From: Codonopsis lanceolata | Taxonomy: Eukaryota; Streptophyta; Magnoliopsida; Asterales; Campanulaceae | Direction of reading: 5' to 3' | Length of the DNA stretch: 64,000 bases | Assembly: GCA_013146195.2 (NCBI GenBank) | Contig: CM028381.1 | Coordinates: 59,402,744-59,466,743, forward strand | Part shown: piece by piece, positions 23,570 to 33,905 of the stretch | Layout: each line of letters opens with the position of its first letter | How positions within the stretch are numbered: the first letter of the stretch is position 1 | Notes under the pieces: generated by a model | The model's input: only the letters and a program-made list of their open reading frames with translations | What the model was told of the DNA's origin: nothing | Database searches by the model: none | Position numbers and translations under genes: made by a program

Positions 23570-24650
23570 CGGTGAGTCGGGCGGAAATAACGAATGAGGG
23601 CGATGAAACTTCGGGGATCGTGCCGGGAGGCGGCCCATAATAAGTGGAGACATTTTGTCCCCTTGTGTTAAACCACCCAAATAGCCGCTCTTGGTCGGCA
23701 CAATTTGTGCCAAGCTGTTGATTGAGTTGCCATTTGGCCGAGGCAACCTCTTCTAGCCTATTGGAGATCCCACGAGGCGGGTCCTCCTCCTCCTCTTGGG
23801 TTCCTCCCGTGAGGAACCCTCACTCTCATTTGGCTTCTTTGGTGCTCAAACAAAATGGCCCTAGTAATGGCCGGACCGGCCTTAAGCCTCTCGGCGTGCA
23901 GGCCATCTCACTTGCCCTCACCTGACTTCGGTGATCAAATGCGGGGAGCGAACCCGCGTCGTATTCGTGCACCTCTCCCTAATAAGGGTCTTGATTTGGC
24001 CGTTGATCGGACGGCCAACATCAACAGACCCACCGGACATAATGGTGTAGGTCAAGGCAGCCTCTCCCAAGTCACCGTATGTTGGTGGCGGAGGGCATGA
24101 GGCACAAACAAATTTGAACACGGGCTTGGCGGTGTTCGGCCGAAGGTTAGACTCCTCCATGGTGCGTGGACCGAAGGGTGGATTACGGTTGTAGGTCCAC
24201 ACAACACCGGGGAGGAGGCGATGGTCGCATTGACCACCTCGGCGGGGATAGGGGGTGGAGGTGTGTGCTAAAATTATCGGCACCAACGCAAAGTTGGAGG
24301 TCTTGAAATATTCGTTAATGCTTTGGGACGAAAAGTCTACTACCACGTCCCTAACATGCGGTGTCACTACCCCCATCTATGCCAATGCTTGCCATTGGCA
24401 TAGAACTCTCGGACAATAGGCACTACGGTGCCTTTTCGGAGAGTCGATCAAACGCCCCACCTCAGGTAGTAAAATTTGGGACGGAGGCCAAATTCTTGAC
24501 CTTGAATCCCTCTCGGGAACCAAGGACTTGGAGAGTTTGGCCGCATATCTTCGAGGCCTCGTGGGACACAAATCGGGTGAGGTCAAAATTTTGTTCCTCT
24601 CTGAGCAGGCGGGGAGGGCCAAGCACCGGTATTTCACGTTTTCTAAACAT
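23570..24650 (-). pseudogene. Athila env-like / putative plant transposon protein ORF, frameshifted
   Basis: The minus-strand frame 24462-24650 carries FVSHEASKICGQ..REGFKVKNL and continues, after a shift, at 23918-24376 with AKPVFKFVCASCPPPPTYGD and LTYTIMSGGSVDVGRPING. These resemble the conserved core of the third ORF of Athila elements (putative plant transposon protein domain: AKxWxKFV...TGKSIDVGRLI). A C-terminal part with RLEEVASAKWQLNQQLG lies at about 23695-23760. The role is not settled in the family. At least two frameshifts make this copy non-functional. Confidence 0.6.
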
Positions 24651-25094
24651 TTTGTTTGAATAAAATTAAAAACTAAAGATTTAACAATTAAAATAAGTTT
24701 TTTAAGATTTTAAAATTAAAAATTAAATTCTAAAGCATGCAAAATTTTATCTACGTTAAAACTTATCTAACACCCTAACATGCAAAATTTTGACGTAAAA
24801 ATTAAAGAGAGGGTTAGGATTACTTGTTTAAATGCGGCTTTAGATGGAAGGCCGGAGTGTTGAGCTTGATCGGCAACAATGGAGTCTCCTCTTTCTTCAA
24901 AGCTTCTTCAAGCTTCCATGGAGTGAAATGGTGGATGGTGGGGGAGGTAGAAGATGAAGAGTTGGTGAAGGAGGGAGTAGATCTTGTAATTAGTGCCGGA
25001 ATTTGGAAGGATTCGCCGGATTTCTTGAAGAGGGAGTGGGCTGCTGGCGCTTTCTTTGAAGGAGGAGAGGACGGTGATTTCGCAAATGGCTCGG

Positions 25095-25276
25095 CACTGT
25101 CTTAAATAAGGGGACCTTGCGGTCGCAAGGTCTGCCACACCTTGCGACCGCAAGGTGGGCAGTCAAACCGTTTCTGATTCCGCTACTTCCCCATGTCTGA
25201 CGGTACGATGCACGATATTTGCATTTACGGAGGACCTTGCGGTCGCAAGGTCTCCAAAACCTTGCGTCCGTAAGGT
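25095..25276 (-). promoter_or_regulatory. Internal cassette: four ACCTTGCG-type palindromes plus TATA-like box
   Basis: Four copies of the 18-bp palindrome ACCTTGCGNNCGCAAGGT lie at 25114-25131, 25139-25156, 25234-25251 and 25259-25276, as two pairs. Directly downstream on the minus strand is CCTTATTTAAGAC (about 25100-25112), a TATA-like element, then a pyrimidine/CCTCC-rich leader. The arrangement resembles the promoter part of the element's own LTR (32396-32602), which suggests a second, internal promoter for the env-like ORF (inference). Confidence 0.45.
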
Positions 25277-25671
25277 GTCCAGAACTGTTCAACTTGTTTT
25301 CTTTTCAATTCTTTTCAGCAGTTTTGCAGTTTAGCCCTTCCGTTAACTTCCGTTATGTTTCTTAACTTTCCTGTATTGCAAAAACTTAACAAAAATTCTA
25401 AACTAAAAATATTAGTAACATATAAATACAACACTAAGATGCTTTTCTCCCCCAAACTTGAATTTTGGCATATTTAATTAAAAATTAAATGTCCCAAAAA
25501 TAAATTTAACGGAGAATAGCATATTTAAACTAACTATAAAAGCAAATAACATTCAAAATAGTGGGTTGCCTCCCACTTAGCGCCTTTGTTTAACGTCTTG
25601 GGCTCGACCAAGCGCAAGCCTAATCTCGGGGTGGTTCATTGTCGGCCAAGCGAATTAACTCAATTGTTCGT

Positions 25672-26926
25672 TCAACTGACATCGGCTCTAGAGTATGGCT
25701 TGAGTCGGTGTCCATTAACTTTGAAAATTTCATTATTTTTAGGATTTTGAATATCAACAGCTCCATGAGGATAGATTCGTACGATTATAAAGGGACCAGA
25801 CCATTTAGATTTTAACTTTCCGGGGAATAGCCTAAGTCTAGAATTAAAAAGTAACACTTTCATTCCTGGATGAAACATCTTGTTGGCTAACCCCATGTCA
25901 TGATATTTCTTGGTCTTTTCTTTATATGTTTTCGCATTCTCATACGAATTCAACCTATGTTCTTCTAATTCATTTAACTGAAACAATCTTTCCTCTCCAG
26001 CCAATGTTAAATCTAAATTTAATTCTTTAACAGCCCAATAGGCTTTATGCTCAATTTCAACTGGTAAATGGCAAGCTTTGCCATATACCATTCTATATGG
26101 ACTCATTCCTATTGGGGTTTTAAAAGCAGTTCGGTATGCCCATAAAGCATCCTTAAGTTTAGATTCTCAATCTTTACGATTAGGCCTTACAGTCTTTTCT
26201 AATACTGCTTTTATTTGTTTATTGTTAACTTCTACTTGGCCAGATGTTTGAGGATGATAAGGTGTAGCTAACTTGTGAGTTACACCATGTTTCTTAAGAA
26301 CATTATTCAACAACTTATTGGTAAAATGAATTGGTAAAATGAGTTCCTTGGTCACTTATTATGGCCTTAGGTACTCCATATCTAGCAAACAAATCTTCTA
26401 CGAATTTAACCACTGTTTTGCCATCATTTGTCTTGGTTGCTCTTGCTTCAATCCATTTAGATACGTAATCAACTGCTACTAAAATATACTCACAATTATT
26501 TGATATTGGAAAAGGACCCATGAAATCAATACCCCAAACATCAAAGATTTCAACAACCAAATTAATATGCAAGGGCATTTCGTTTCTCTTTCCTATTCCA
26601 CATGTTCTTTGACACTTATCACATGTTCTATAAAACAATTCACAATCTCTAAAAACAGTAGGCCAATATAAACCAGATTGCAAAATTTTTCTAGCGGTTT
26701 TGTTTCCACTAAAATGACCTCCACAAGAATATCCATGGCAGAATTCCATAATACCTTGTTGGTCTTTTTCGGAATACATCTTCTTATTAAAGAATCGAAC
26801 AAATTTTGTATAAATGAGGTGCTTCCCAAAAATAATTTTTCGTTTCCGCCAAAAATTTCTTCTTTTCATAATGATCAAAATCCGGATTAATGTATTCAGA
26901 CACATAGTAATTGACAAAATCAGCAT
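25672..26926 (-). pseudogene. Athila integrase domain of pol
   Basis: Three overlapping minus-strand frames (26315-26926, 26167-26355, 25672-26106). The zinc-binding part includes CGGHFSGNKTARKIL and YRTCDKCQRTCG. The catalytic core keeps GIDFMGPFP (first Asp), IISDQGTHF (second Asp) and PQTSGQVEVNN (Glu). The C-terminal part MSPYRMVYGKACHLPVE and KWSGPFIIVRIYPHGAV is typical of Athila. Lesions: a 13-base tandem duplication of TTGGTAAAATGAA (26318-26342) shifts the frame right after the second catalytic block, and a TGA interrupts NRKD*ESKLKDA at about 26166. Reverse-transcribed DNA would be joined to the genome by the intact enzyme. Confidence 0.9.
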
Positions 26927-27489
26927 ACCAAGGGTCTGAATCTTTAATTGCTAAAAGTTGCTCATCAGGAAAATCATCATTTATGGGAACAGGATCATCA
27001 AGAAATTGACGTTCAAGCAAGGGTGAAAATTCTAATCTAGACAAATGGTCGGCTACGACATTCTCGGTTCCCTTTTTATCTTTGATTGTAATGTCAAATT
27101 CTTGTAACAATAACATCCATCTAATTAATCTTGGTTTAGCATCTTTCTTACTTAACAGATATTTTAATGCAGAATGATCAGAAAATATTATCACCTTTGA
27201 TCCTAACAGATATGATCTAAATTTTTCTAAAGCATATACTACTGCTAAAAACTCTTTTTCTGTAGTTGTGTAATTCAATTGTGCATCATTTAGAGTTCTA
27301 CTAGCATAGTGGATCACATGAGGCTTTCTATCTACCCTTTGTCCTAACACGGCTCCAATTGCAAAATCTGATGCATCACACATGATTTCAAAAGGAAGTG
27401 ACCAATCAGGGCCGGATAAAATAGGGGCAGAAGTTAATTTTTCTTTTAATAAATTAAAAGCTTCTAAACATTCTTTATCAAAAATAAAT
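26787..27489 (-). pseudogene. Athila RNase H domain of pol
   Basis: The minus-strand frame 26787-27383 encodes the Ty3-type RNase H after RT: CDASDFAIGAVLGQR (first Asp), YTTTEKEFLAVVYALEKFR (Glu), IIFSDHSALKYLLSK (second Asp) and a terminal ENVVADHLSRL. Upstream codons to 27489 are in the same frame as RT apart from one TAA at 27489-27491. The frame overlaps the integrase frame at 26787-26926, showing a frameshift there. It degrades the RNA strand during reverse transcription. Confidence 0.9.
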
Positions 27490-28377
27490 TATGTATCTTT
27501 TGCTAACAAATTACATAGAGGTTTACAGATTTTGGAAAAATCTTTTATAAATCTTCGATAAAAACCAGCATGCCCTAGAAAACTTCTAACACCTTTAACT
27601 GAAGTGGGAGGGGGTAGTTGTGAAATAACTTCAATTTTAGCTTTATCAACTTCAATGCCTTTATTTGAAACAACATGCCCTAAGACAATTCCATGTTTGA
27701 CCATGAAGTGACTTTTCTCCCAACTTAAAGTTAAATTTGTTTCACAACATCTTTTCAGGACTGATGTAAGATTTTCTAAGCAATGATCAAAAGAATTTCC
27801 AAAAACTGAAAAATCATCCATGAAAACTTCAACACATCTTTCAACTAAATATGAAAATATAGAAATCATGCATCTTTGAAAAGTAGCTGGTGCATTACAT
27901 AATCCAAATGGCATTCTCCTAAAGGCAAAAGTACCAAAGGGGCATGTAAAAGTTGTTTTCTCTTGGTCTTCGGGTGCAACGAGGGGATCGATTGTAACCA
28001 GAAAAACCATCAAGAAAGCAATAATATTCATGACCGGCTAGTCTTTCAAGGATTTGATCAATAAATGGCAAAGGAAAGTGGTCTTTCCTGGTTGCCGCAT
28101 TAAGTTTTCTCAAATCAATGCACATTCTATAACCAGTTATTGTTCTTGTAGGGACTAATTCATCTTTCTCATTTTTAACAACTGTAATTCCTGACTTTTT
28201 AGGAACTACTTGAACAGGACTAACCCATTTACTATCTGATATAGGGTAAATTATACCCGCATCTAAGAGCTTAAGAACTTCTTTTCTTACGGCTTCTTCC
28301 ATGTGTGGGTTAAGTCTTCTTTGCCTTTCTCTTGAAGGTTTACTACCTTCTTCTAGATGTATTTTATGCATGCACAT
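27489..28377 (-). pseudogene. Athila reverse transcriptase domain of pol
   Basis: The N-terminal half (27919-28377) has LLDAGIIYPISDSKWVSPVQVVPKK and the Athila-type YRMCIDLRKLNAATRKDHFPLPFIDQ. After a frameshift near 27960-28000 the second half (27489-28031) has FAFRRMPFGLCNAPATFQRCM, the catalytic box FMDDFSVFG and LGHVVSNKGIEVD. It ends in one TAA before the RNase H. Catalytic aspartates are present, so only the shift and stop disable it as read here. Confidence 0.92.
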
Positions 28378-29015
28378 AGATGGACTAATTCCTTTTAAAT
28401 CAGCTAAGGACCATCCTAAAGCTTCTCTATGTGTCCATAAAACTTTTAATAAACTAGCTTCTTGCTCTTAGTTAAGTCGGCTGCTATAATAACAGGCAAA
28501 GTGTTACCTTCCCCTAAAAATGCATATTTTAAATGGGGTGGTAATGGCTTTAATTCTTCAAATTTAGGAGAATTAATGGATAGCATAAATTCAGAATTTT
28601 CTGCTTTAATTGTTTCCTTTATTTTAGCCTCCTCATTCTCTACTTTATTATCTTCTTTAATTTCTTCCTCAATATTCTCTATGTCAATTTCTTCAAAGAG
28701 AAATTTCAGAATCTCTACTTCATCTTCCTTAATTTCATTACTTTCTTCTTCTATTTTATCAATTTTATCAGAACTATTTTCTGATTCTTTCTCTATTTCT
28801 TTTTACTAGCTTCTAACTTTTCTCTTTCTTGTCTTTCTTCCTCTTCTATTTCTCTTTCAATCTCATCAATGTCAATTTTTATGGGAGGGATAGGACTATC
28901 ATCATAAACTATAAATCTATCTCTCTCATAATCTTCCTTTCTTCTTCAAAAGTTTCGGTTGATAACTTTTCAATTTCATCTATTGAAAAACATGCATTTA
29001 TGTCACTAGGTCTAT
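28378..29015 (-). pseudogene. Acidic linker between Athila protease and RT
   Basis: In the minus-strand reading this is dominated by Glu/Lys/Ser-rich sequence (poly-GAA/GAG-like codons) and ends with ELKPLPPHLKYAFLGEG, the conserved entry to Athila RT, followed by LPVIIAADL. The plus-strand frames here (Ser/Leu/Phe-rich) are its shadows. At least two frameshifts are visible near 28470 and 28800. Confidence 0.6.
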
Positions 29016-29370
29016 TCATAGCATCAAAACAGAGATTTCAACAGTTTCACCTAGGGACGACATTGTGAGTTTACCATTTTTCACATTAATCATTGTATTG
29101 GCAGTAGCCATAAAAGGTCTACCTAACAATATTGGGACTTCATTATTAGTGCATATCTTCTTTTCCATCTCTAGAACCACAAAGTCAACCGGAATGATTA
29201 GTTTATCAACCTGAACTAGGATGTCTTCCACTATACCCAAAGGATATTTAAGCGAACGATCGACTAATTGTAATTGCATAGTAGTGGGTTTTAGTTCTCC
29301 TAACCCTAGCGTTTATAGACCGCAAAAGGCATCAAATTAATACTTGCTCCTAAATCTAGCATTGCTTTCA
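29016..29370 (-). pseudogene. Athila aspartic protease domain
   Basis: The minus strand carries the active-site block LDLGASINLMPFAVYK (about 29320-29368), then GELKPTTMQLQLVDRSLKYP, GIVEDILVQVDKLIIPVDFVVL and the flap/terminal VPILLGRPFMATANTMINV. An in-frame stop after AVYKR (about 29318) separates the active site from the rest. It is the processing enzyme of the polyprotein. Confidence 0.85.
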
Positions 29371-29419
29371 TCTTTTAGAGCTTCCCAAGGAAACTTGGAT
29401 ATTAAAGCTACCAGGTCTT

Positions 29420-31334
29420 TTAACTTAGGGGGTAATTCGGGTTGTAAAAGCAGAACTTACGTTTTCGAAACAATAATTTTTCATTGTTTTCAAACTTGTG
29501 TTTCTTAGAGTGAAGATCTTTGAAAAACTTTGCATAAGCTGGAATATTTTTAATAACATTAAGCAAAGGGAGATTAACATTCACTTTGGATAACATATTA
29601 TAAATTTCCGTAAATTGTTTGTCCATTCGGTTTTTCATAAGTCTTCTTGGAAACGGAATTGGAGGAACATAAGGTGGTGGAGCCACATAAGGTTCCTCTT
29701 CTTCTTGATCTAACTCTTTTTCAACTTCTATTGGATTATCTTTATTTTGAACCTCTTTTTCTTGTTCCTTATTTGGAACTTCAACTTCTACTTCTACTTC
29801 TACTTCTTGATTATTTAATTCATTCTCATCTTCTCTAATATTATCACTATCTTTTCAATTTCCTTTTCGAATTTTCTATTATAACAGGCACCTTAGAAGA
29901 AGGATCTAATCACTTACCTCTTCACCTATTACCTTACCGCTTCAAGGCGGTGATTGACTTGGCTTGCTCGGTTTGACTAGGAACTTCCCTTCTTCTTTTT
30001 ATCAACTTCCGATTTGCAATGTGCTTCTTTAGATTTTCAATCTCTTCAAGCATATATTTCATCAATCTTTGCTTGACCTTTACTTGCTCCATCTTGTTTT
30101 GGAACTTCTTCAATTCTCAATTGATTTTGATTTGGAAATTGTGGAGGTTGTGGTGGTTGAGGTTGGAATTGTTGAGGTTGTAAAGGCTTATTTCCTCCCC
30201 AAGAAAAGTTAGGATGATTCCTCCAACCAGGATTATAAGTGTTTGAATAGGGATCATTCCTATGCCTTTGAGGGTACATATTCATAGCATTAGCCTGCTC
30301 GTAATACATAGCACTTGATGGACAAAAATTAGTAGCATGAGAATATAATCCACATAAAGCACATGCTTCTTCAATTTGTCAATTTTCAAATTGAGCTTGA
30401 GTATCTGTTTTATCTTGTAATTGATATAGGCTTCTATTTTTACCTCTAGCACTTTTCTGTTGGGAATTAATACTTAACATCTCAAATAATTCTTCTAGTG
30501 CTTCTGGTGTCATTCTATTAATAGAACCACCAGCTGCACTATCAACCATAGTTTGTAAGCCTGGCGAAAGACCATGATAAAATTGAAGCACTAACACATG
30601 TTGAGCCAAATTATGATGAGGACACATAATGAGCGATTTTTAAATCTATCCCCAGACTCATGGAAATGTTTCTCTCGGTTCATTTTGGAATGACATGATT
30701 TGTTTTCTATATTCAAGAGAAGAGATGCATGCTTGTAAAATTTACTCATAAACAAATCATATAATTGAGCCCAAGTATAAACACTATTAGGTGTTAGGTT
30801 CATAAACCGTCGCTTTGCCAACTCTTTTAATGCATTGGAAAAATATTTCATTTTAATTTGATCTTCAGTCAACCCTCCTAAAGGAAAAGTACTCATCATG
30901 TATTCATATTCTCTTAAGAAACTGACAGGATCTTCATGAGGCATCCCATGAAAAGATGGTATTGCATTAAAATAATGACCTTTTAATTCAAAATTCCTTC
31001 CAACATCTGGCAAGACTAAACATGATGTCACAACGTTTAATGAAGGTCTACTAAAGTCATTAATAGTTCTTTGATTTATCACTACTTCCATATTTCTTCT
31101 TGCTGGTTCTTCTTCTCTTTGATTCCTGTTAACTGGGTTAACTGGATTTTCAGGATTTCGATTATTATTATTTTCTTCCATTGTGGGATCAACCAGAGGA
31201 TCCTCTTGATTCAATTGTTCTTGATTATCAAACTCGGGAGCTAGATTTTCAAGGACTTCTTGATTTCTTCTAATAATATTTATATCTTGATTTAATTCTA
31301 CCAATTTAGGATTCAAAGATCGACGACCGTGCAT
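29420..31334 (-). pseudogene. Athila gag
   Basis: Starts at 31334 (MHGRRSLNPKLVELNQ), about 155 bases after the PBS. The capsid region keeps FELKGHYFNAIPSFHGMPHEDPVSFLREY, ALKELAKRRFMNL and WAQLYDLFMSKFY. A frameshift around 30620 moves to the frame with MCPHHNLAQHVLVLQFYHGLSPGL, then a TGA at about 30376 precedes a CCHC zinc knuckle (CALCGLYSHATNFC, about 30320-30361). The NYNPGWRNHPNFSWGGN and Gln/Pro-rich stretch follows (30046-30309). The C-terminal part with PFPRRL and IKNIPAYAKFFKDL is at 29420-29686. It is the structural protein of the particle, here split by at least three lesions. Confidence 0.85.
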
Positions 31335-31488
31335 AAAAATAATTTAAAGCAATTTAAAAACAACTAACTATTAAAAACAAAATAAAATCTTTTTGTATTT
31401 TTATTTTTATAAAAACTGAAAATTAAATTAAAAACTAAATTAAATTAAAAACTACGCTACCAACAAACTAACTACGTGAACTAGCTTG

Positions 31489-31506
31489 TCCCCAGCAACG
31501 GCGCCA
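31489..31506 (-). promoter_or_regulatory. Athila primer binding site
   Basis: The reverse complement is TGGCGCCGTTGCTGGGGA, the usual Athila PBS (one base from TGGCGCCGTTGCCGGGGA). It is 6 bases from the LTR end. Confidence 0.92.
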
Positions 31507-31512
31507 AAAACT

Positions 31513-32817
31513 TGATCGATGTTTTAATTAATCTTTTTCCTTGCAAGTGGACAAGACTATTATAGAATAGTATTGGAAGCAAGGGTCGAACCTACGAGAC
31601 AAGTGATCACGAGGCAATTTATTGGTAGCAAATTATTAATCTAAATGGGGTTTTTATATTTATTTCTATTCTAAACTACTATTTTTATTTAGATGTTTAA
31701 CTAATTAGCAGTAATAACATATATGAAGATCTTATGGTGGGTGGCAATCTAGGATTCTGGGTTTCACTTGTATCTCCTTTATGTTCAATTCATAATAATT
31801 ATCATTCAATTTCTTGGGTTCGTTCACTAAAGATAGATATAGTCTGTTGAACTATTGGTTCAGCCTCCATCCCCGCAACATTCATCCATTCTATATCCTA
31901 AGCACAAGAACTTTAATCTAGCTGTCACCTAGATTTATGATCTATATGTCACCTAGATCATGTATGAACCTGGTCCTAACTTATCACTCTCGTGCATCGA
32001 TAGGTCCAATTTATTGTGATGGTGAGCCAGTGTACGACATATGCACATTGGTCATGCAGTTATCCGCACCTCTAGGCCTTTATTATTTGCGATTACATTC
32101 ATTTGTTCAAAGCAAAATAATATAGGGATTGATAAACACCACAATCAACAAGAATTGAATGAACATATATAAGAATCAAGACATAAATTCGATACAAGTT
32201 ACCTCCCACCTCCTAGATTATGGATGATTTAGTTCATCATAGACAATGAACAACACATGGAGATGATCGGATACATGATTTGATCTTCAATACTTGTGAT
32301 TACACAATCTAACTATGTTATACAATCTAAAAACTATCTAAAATCTACCTAAGACTGCTTCCAGCCGTCCTCCCTCCTGGCTCTCGGCATCCAACTTCAA
32401 TATATACTCGGGAGTTGTAATCCAATCGAATCACTGTGTGAAAATCCGAGAATAGCGCATTCTGACCACCTTGCGGTCGCAAGGTGTTGAGTACCTTGCG
32501 TCTGCAAGGTCTCCAATGTGTTTGGCCTTTGGTTTCTTGGCTTCTCATCCGTACTGCCTACCTTGTGGTCGCAAGGTCTGAGGTACCTTGCGTGCGCAAG
32601 GTCTCCAGATCTGACAGTTTCCGTTCCTTCTTCATTTTTCCTCTTTGGCCCTTCTTGGAATTTGCACATAAAACCCTGGAGTTTTGCATATTTTCACCAA
32701 AAACCCTGAAACTTACAAAACTCACCGAAAACATATATCAATAGCCAAAAGCCCTGTGAAATAGCATAATTTAAGTCATAGAAGCATATAAAATCGACGT
32801 ATAAAATACATCGATCA
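31513..32817 (-). mobile_element. Athila 5' LTR (1,305 bp)
   Basis: Bounded by TGATCGATG (31513) and CATCGATCA (32817), a perfect 9-base terminal inverted repeat with TG/CA ends. On the element strand it contains four ACCTTGCG-type palindromes (32468-32602), then a TATA-like GTATATATTG (about 32398-32407) roughly 60 bases downstream. No second copy was found to date the insertion. Confidence 0.85.
32468..32602 (-). promoter_or_regulatory. Four ACCTTGCGNNCGCAAGGT palindromes upstream of the Athila TATA box
   Basis: Copies at 32468-32485, 32493-32510, 32560-32577 (ACCTTGTGG variant) and 32585-32602, arranged as two close pairs (starts 25 bases apart), with the pair starts 92 bases apart. The pairing matches the internal cassette at 25114-25276. 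Their position just upstream of the probable promoter suggests transcription-factor binding or hairpin formation (inference). Confidence 0.55.
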
Positions 32818-33170
32818 CCCACCATCGTGTTCTGCGAGGGTTCGCCCTGGGAATGCGATGTTTTATTATCATGTGTCCCACCATCGGTTCCTGCGAGGGT
32901 TCGCCCTGGGAATGCGATGTTTTATTATCATGTGTCCCCACCATCGTGTTCTGCGAGGGTTCACCCTAGGAATGCGATGTTTCATGTGTCCCACCATCGT
33001 GTTCTGCTAGGGTTCACCCTGGAAATGCGATGTTTATTTTCATGTGTCCCACCATCGTGTTTTGCGAGGGTTCACCCTGGAAATACGATATTTATTTTCA
33101 TGTGCCCCACCATTGTGTTTTGCAAGGGTTCGCCCTGGAAGCACGATATCCCACCCAGAGTTTGTTGTTA
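32818..33170 (+). repeat. Minisatellite, about 50-62 bp unit, 6 copies
   Basis: Units begin with CCACCATCGTGTTCTGCGAGGGTTC-like sequence (kept variants at about 32819, 32879, 32939, 32990, 33047 and 33106) followed by CCCTGGGAATGCGATG and a TTTATTNTCATGTGTC tail of variable length. The 114-codon plus-strand frame here (32827-33171) is a consequence of the repeat. Confidence 0.9.
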
Positions 33171-33201
33171 AGTTGTTGGCATGAGTCGAACTACGTTTGG
33201 T

Positions 33202-33892
33202 ATGTTGGGTAGTTGGGTATGTTGGTCTCCTCCTTTGATTGGTTTCTATAAACTTAACACAGATGGCTCAGCTATGCAAGGATATCATTCTGGTGGTGGC
33301 ATTTTGCGTGATCACCAAGGTTCTATGGTGACTGCTTTCTCTGCTTTCTACGGGCTTGGGACTAATACTAGTGCTGAAATTAAAGCTTTGCGGGATGGGC
33401 TTCGCTATGTCGAATCAATATTGATAATGTGATTGTGGAATCCGATTCTATGGTTGCGCTTATGGTTTTAACTTCGGCAAAGATAGTGCTCCTTGGAAGT
33501 ATGAGTATGATCTTCGGACCTTTTCACATCGGGCAATTACTCTATTACTCATGTATATAGAGAACAAAATTTTGTTGCTGATAGGCTTGCAGCTGTTGCG
33601 CACGATCACAGAGGCTTTACAAGTTATAACCTGGTTTCTGATCTCCCTAATACTGTCTGTCAAGCTCTTATGCATGATAGGTTGGGTCTTTACAATTATA
33701 GAAGGAAGAGTTAGCCTTAAGTTTTGCTCCTCTTATTGTCTCTCATTTGTTTGAGGTTAGGCTCCTTTGCCCCCCCTTTTATAAGGGTCAGGCTGGTTTG
33801 TCCCCCTCTTGTTTGTATTTCTTTTTCCTTATTAATAAAATTCTGCAGGGTGCCGCCCCTGCTTCCTTTAAAAAAAAAAAAAAAAAAAAAGA
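33202..33892 (+). mobile_element. 5'-truncated LINE tail with RNase H domain, poly(A) and target-site duplication
   Basis: Flanked by 13-base duplications AACTACGTTTGGT (33189-33201) and AATTACGTTTGGT (33893-33905), one mismatch. It encodes the C-terminal RNase H typical of plant LINE ORF2: KLNTDGSAMQGYHSGGG (Asp), NTSAEIKALRDGL (Glu), VIVESDSMVAL (Asp, after a frameshift at about 33420) and FVADRLAAVAH (Asp). The 3' UTR has AATAAAATT, a hairpin GCAGGG/CCCTGC (33845-33862) and an A-run from about 33870. It inserted into Retand-like LTR sequence. Confidence 0.9.
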
Positions 33893-33905
33893 AATTACGT
33901 TTGGT

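Larger units (their letters stand above)
22955..32817 (-). mobile_element. Athila-lineage Ty3/gypsy retrotransposon, 3' end lost at an assembly gap
   Basis: On the minus strand the order is 5' LTR (31513-32817), PBS TGGCGCCGTTGCTGGGGA (31489-31506), gag, protease, RT, RNase H, integrase, then a long 3' region with an env-like ORF. The PBS matches the form characteristic of Athila, and the integrase end MSPYRMVYGKACHLPVE and the GGGAGGCAACCC motif after pol (25563-25574) are hallmark Athila sequences. The coding region shows scattered stops and small frameshifts but long collinear frames. No 3' LTR is visible before the gap at 22855-22954. It sits left of a minisatellite and Retand-like LTR debris. 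Confidence 0.9.

Noticed and set aside
23722..24100. Plus-strand open frames in the GC-richer 23.7-24.1 kb region as a host gene
   Set aside because: The minus strand encodes the Athila env-like protein here; plus frames are shadows.
28462..28809. Ser/Leu/Phe-rich plus-strand open frame of 115 codons
   Set aside because: Shadow of the acidic Athila protease-RT linker on the other strand.
32818..33170. Possible CRISPR array (regular repeats with spacers)
   Set aside because: Repeats are diverged minisatellite units without unique spacers, in plant DNA; no cas genes and no biological reason to expect CRISPR.
32827..33171. 114-codon repetitive open frame
   Set aside because: Translation of a minisatellite; no start context or conserved domain.
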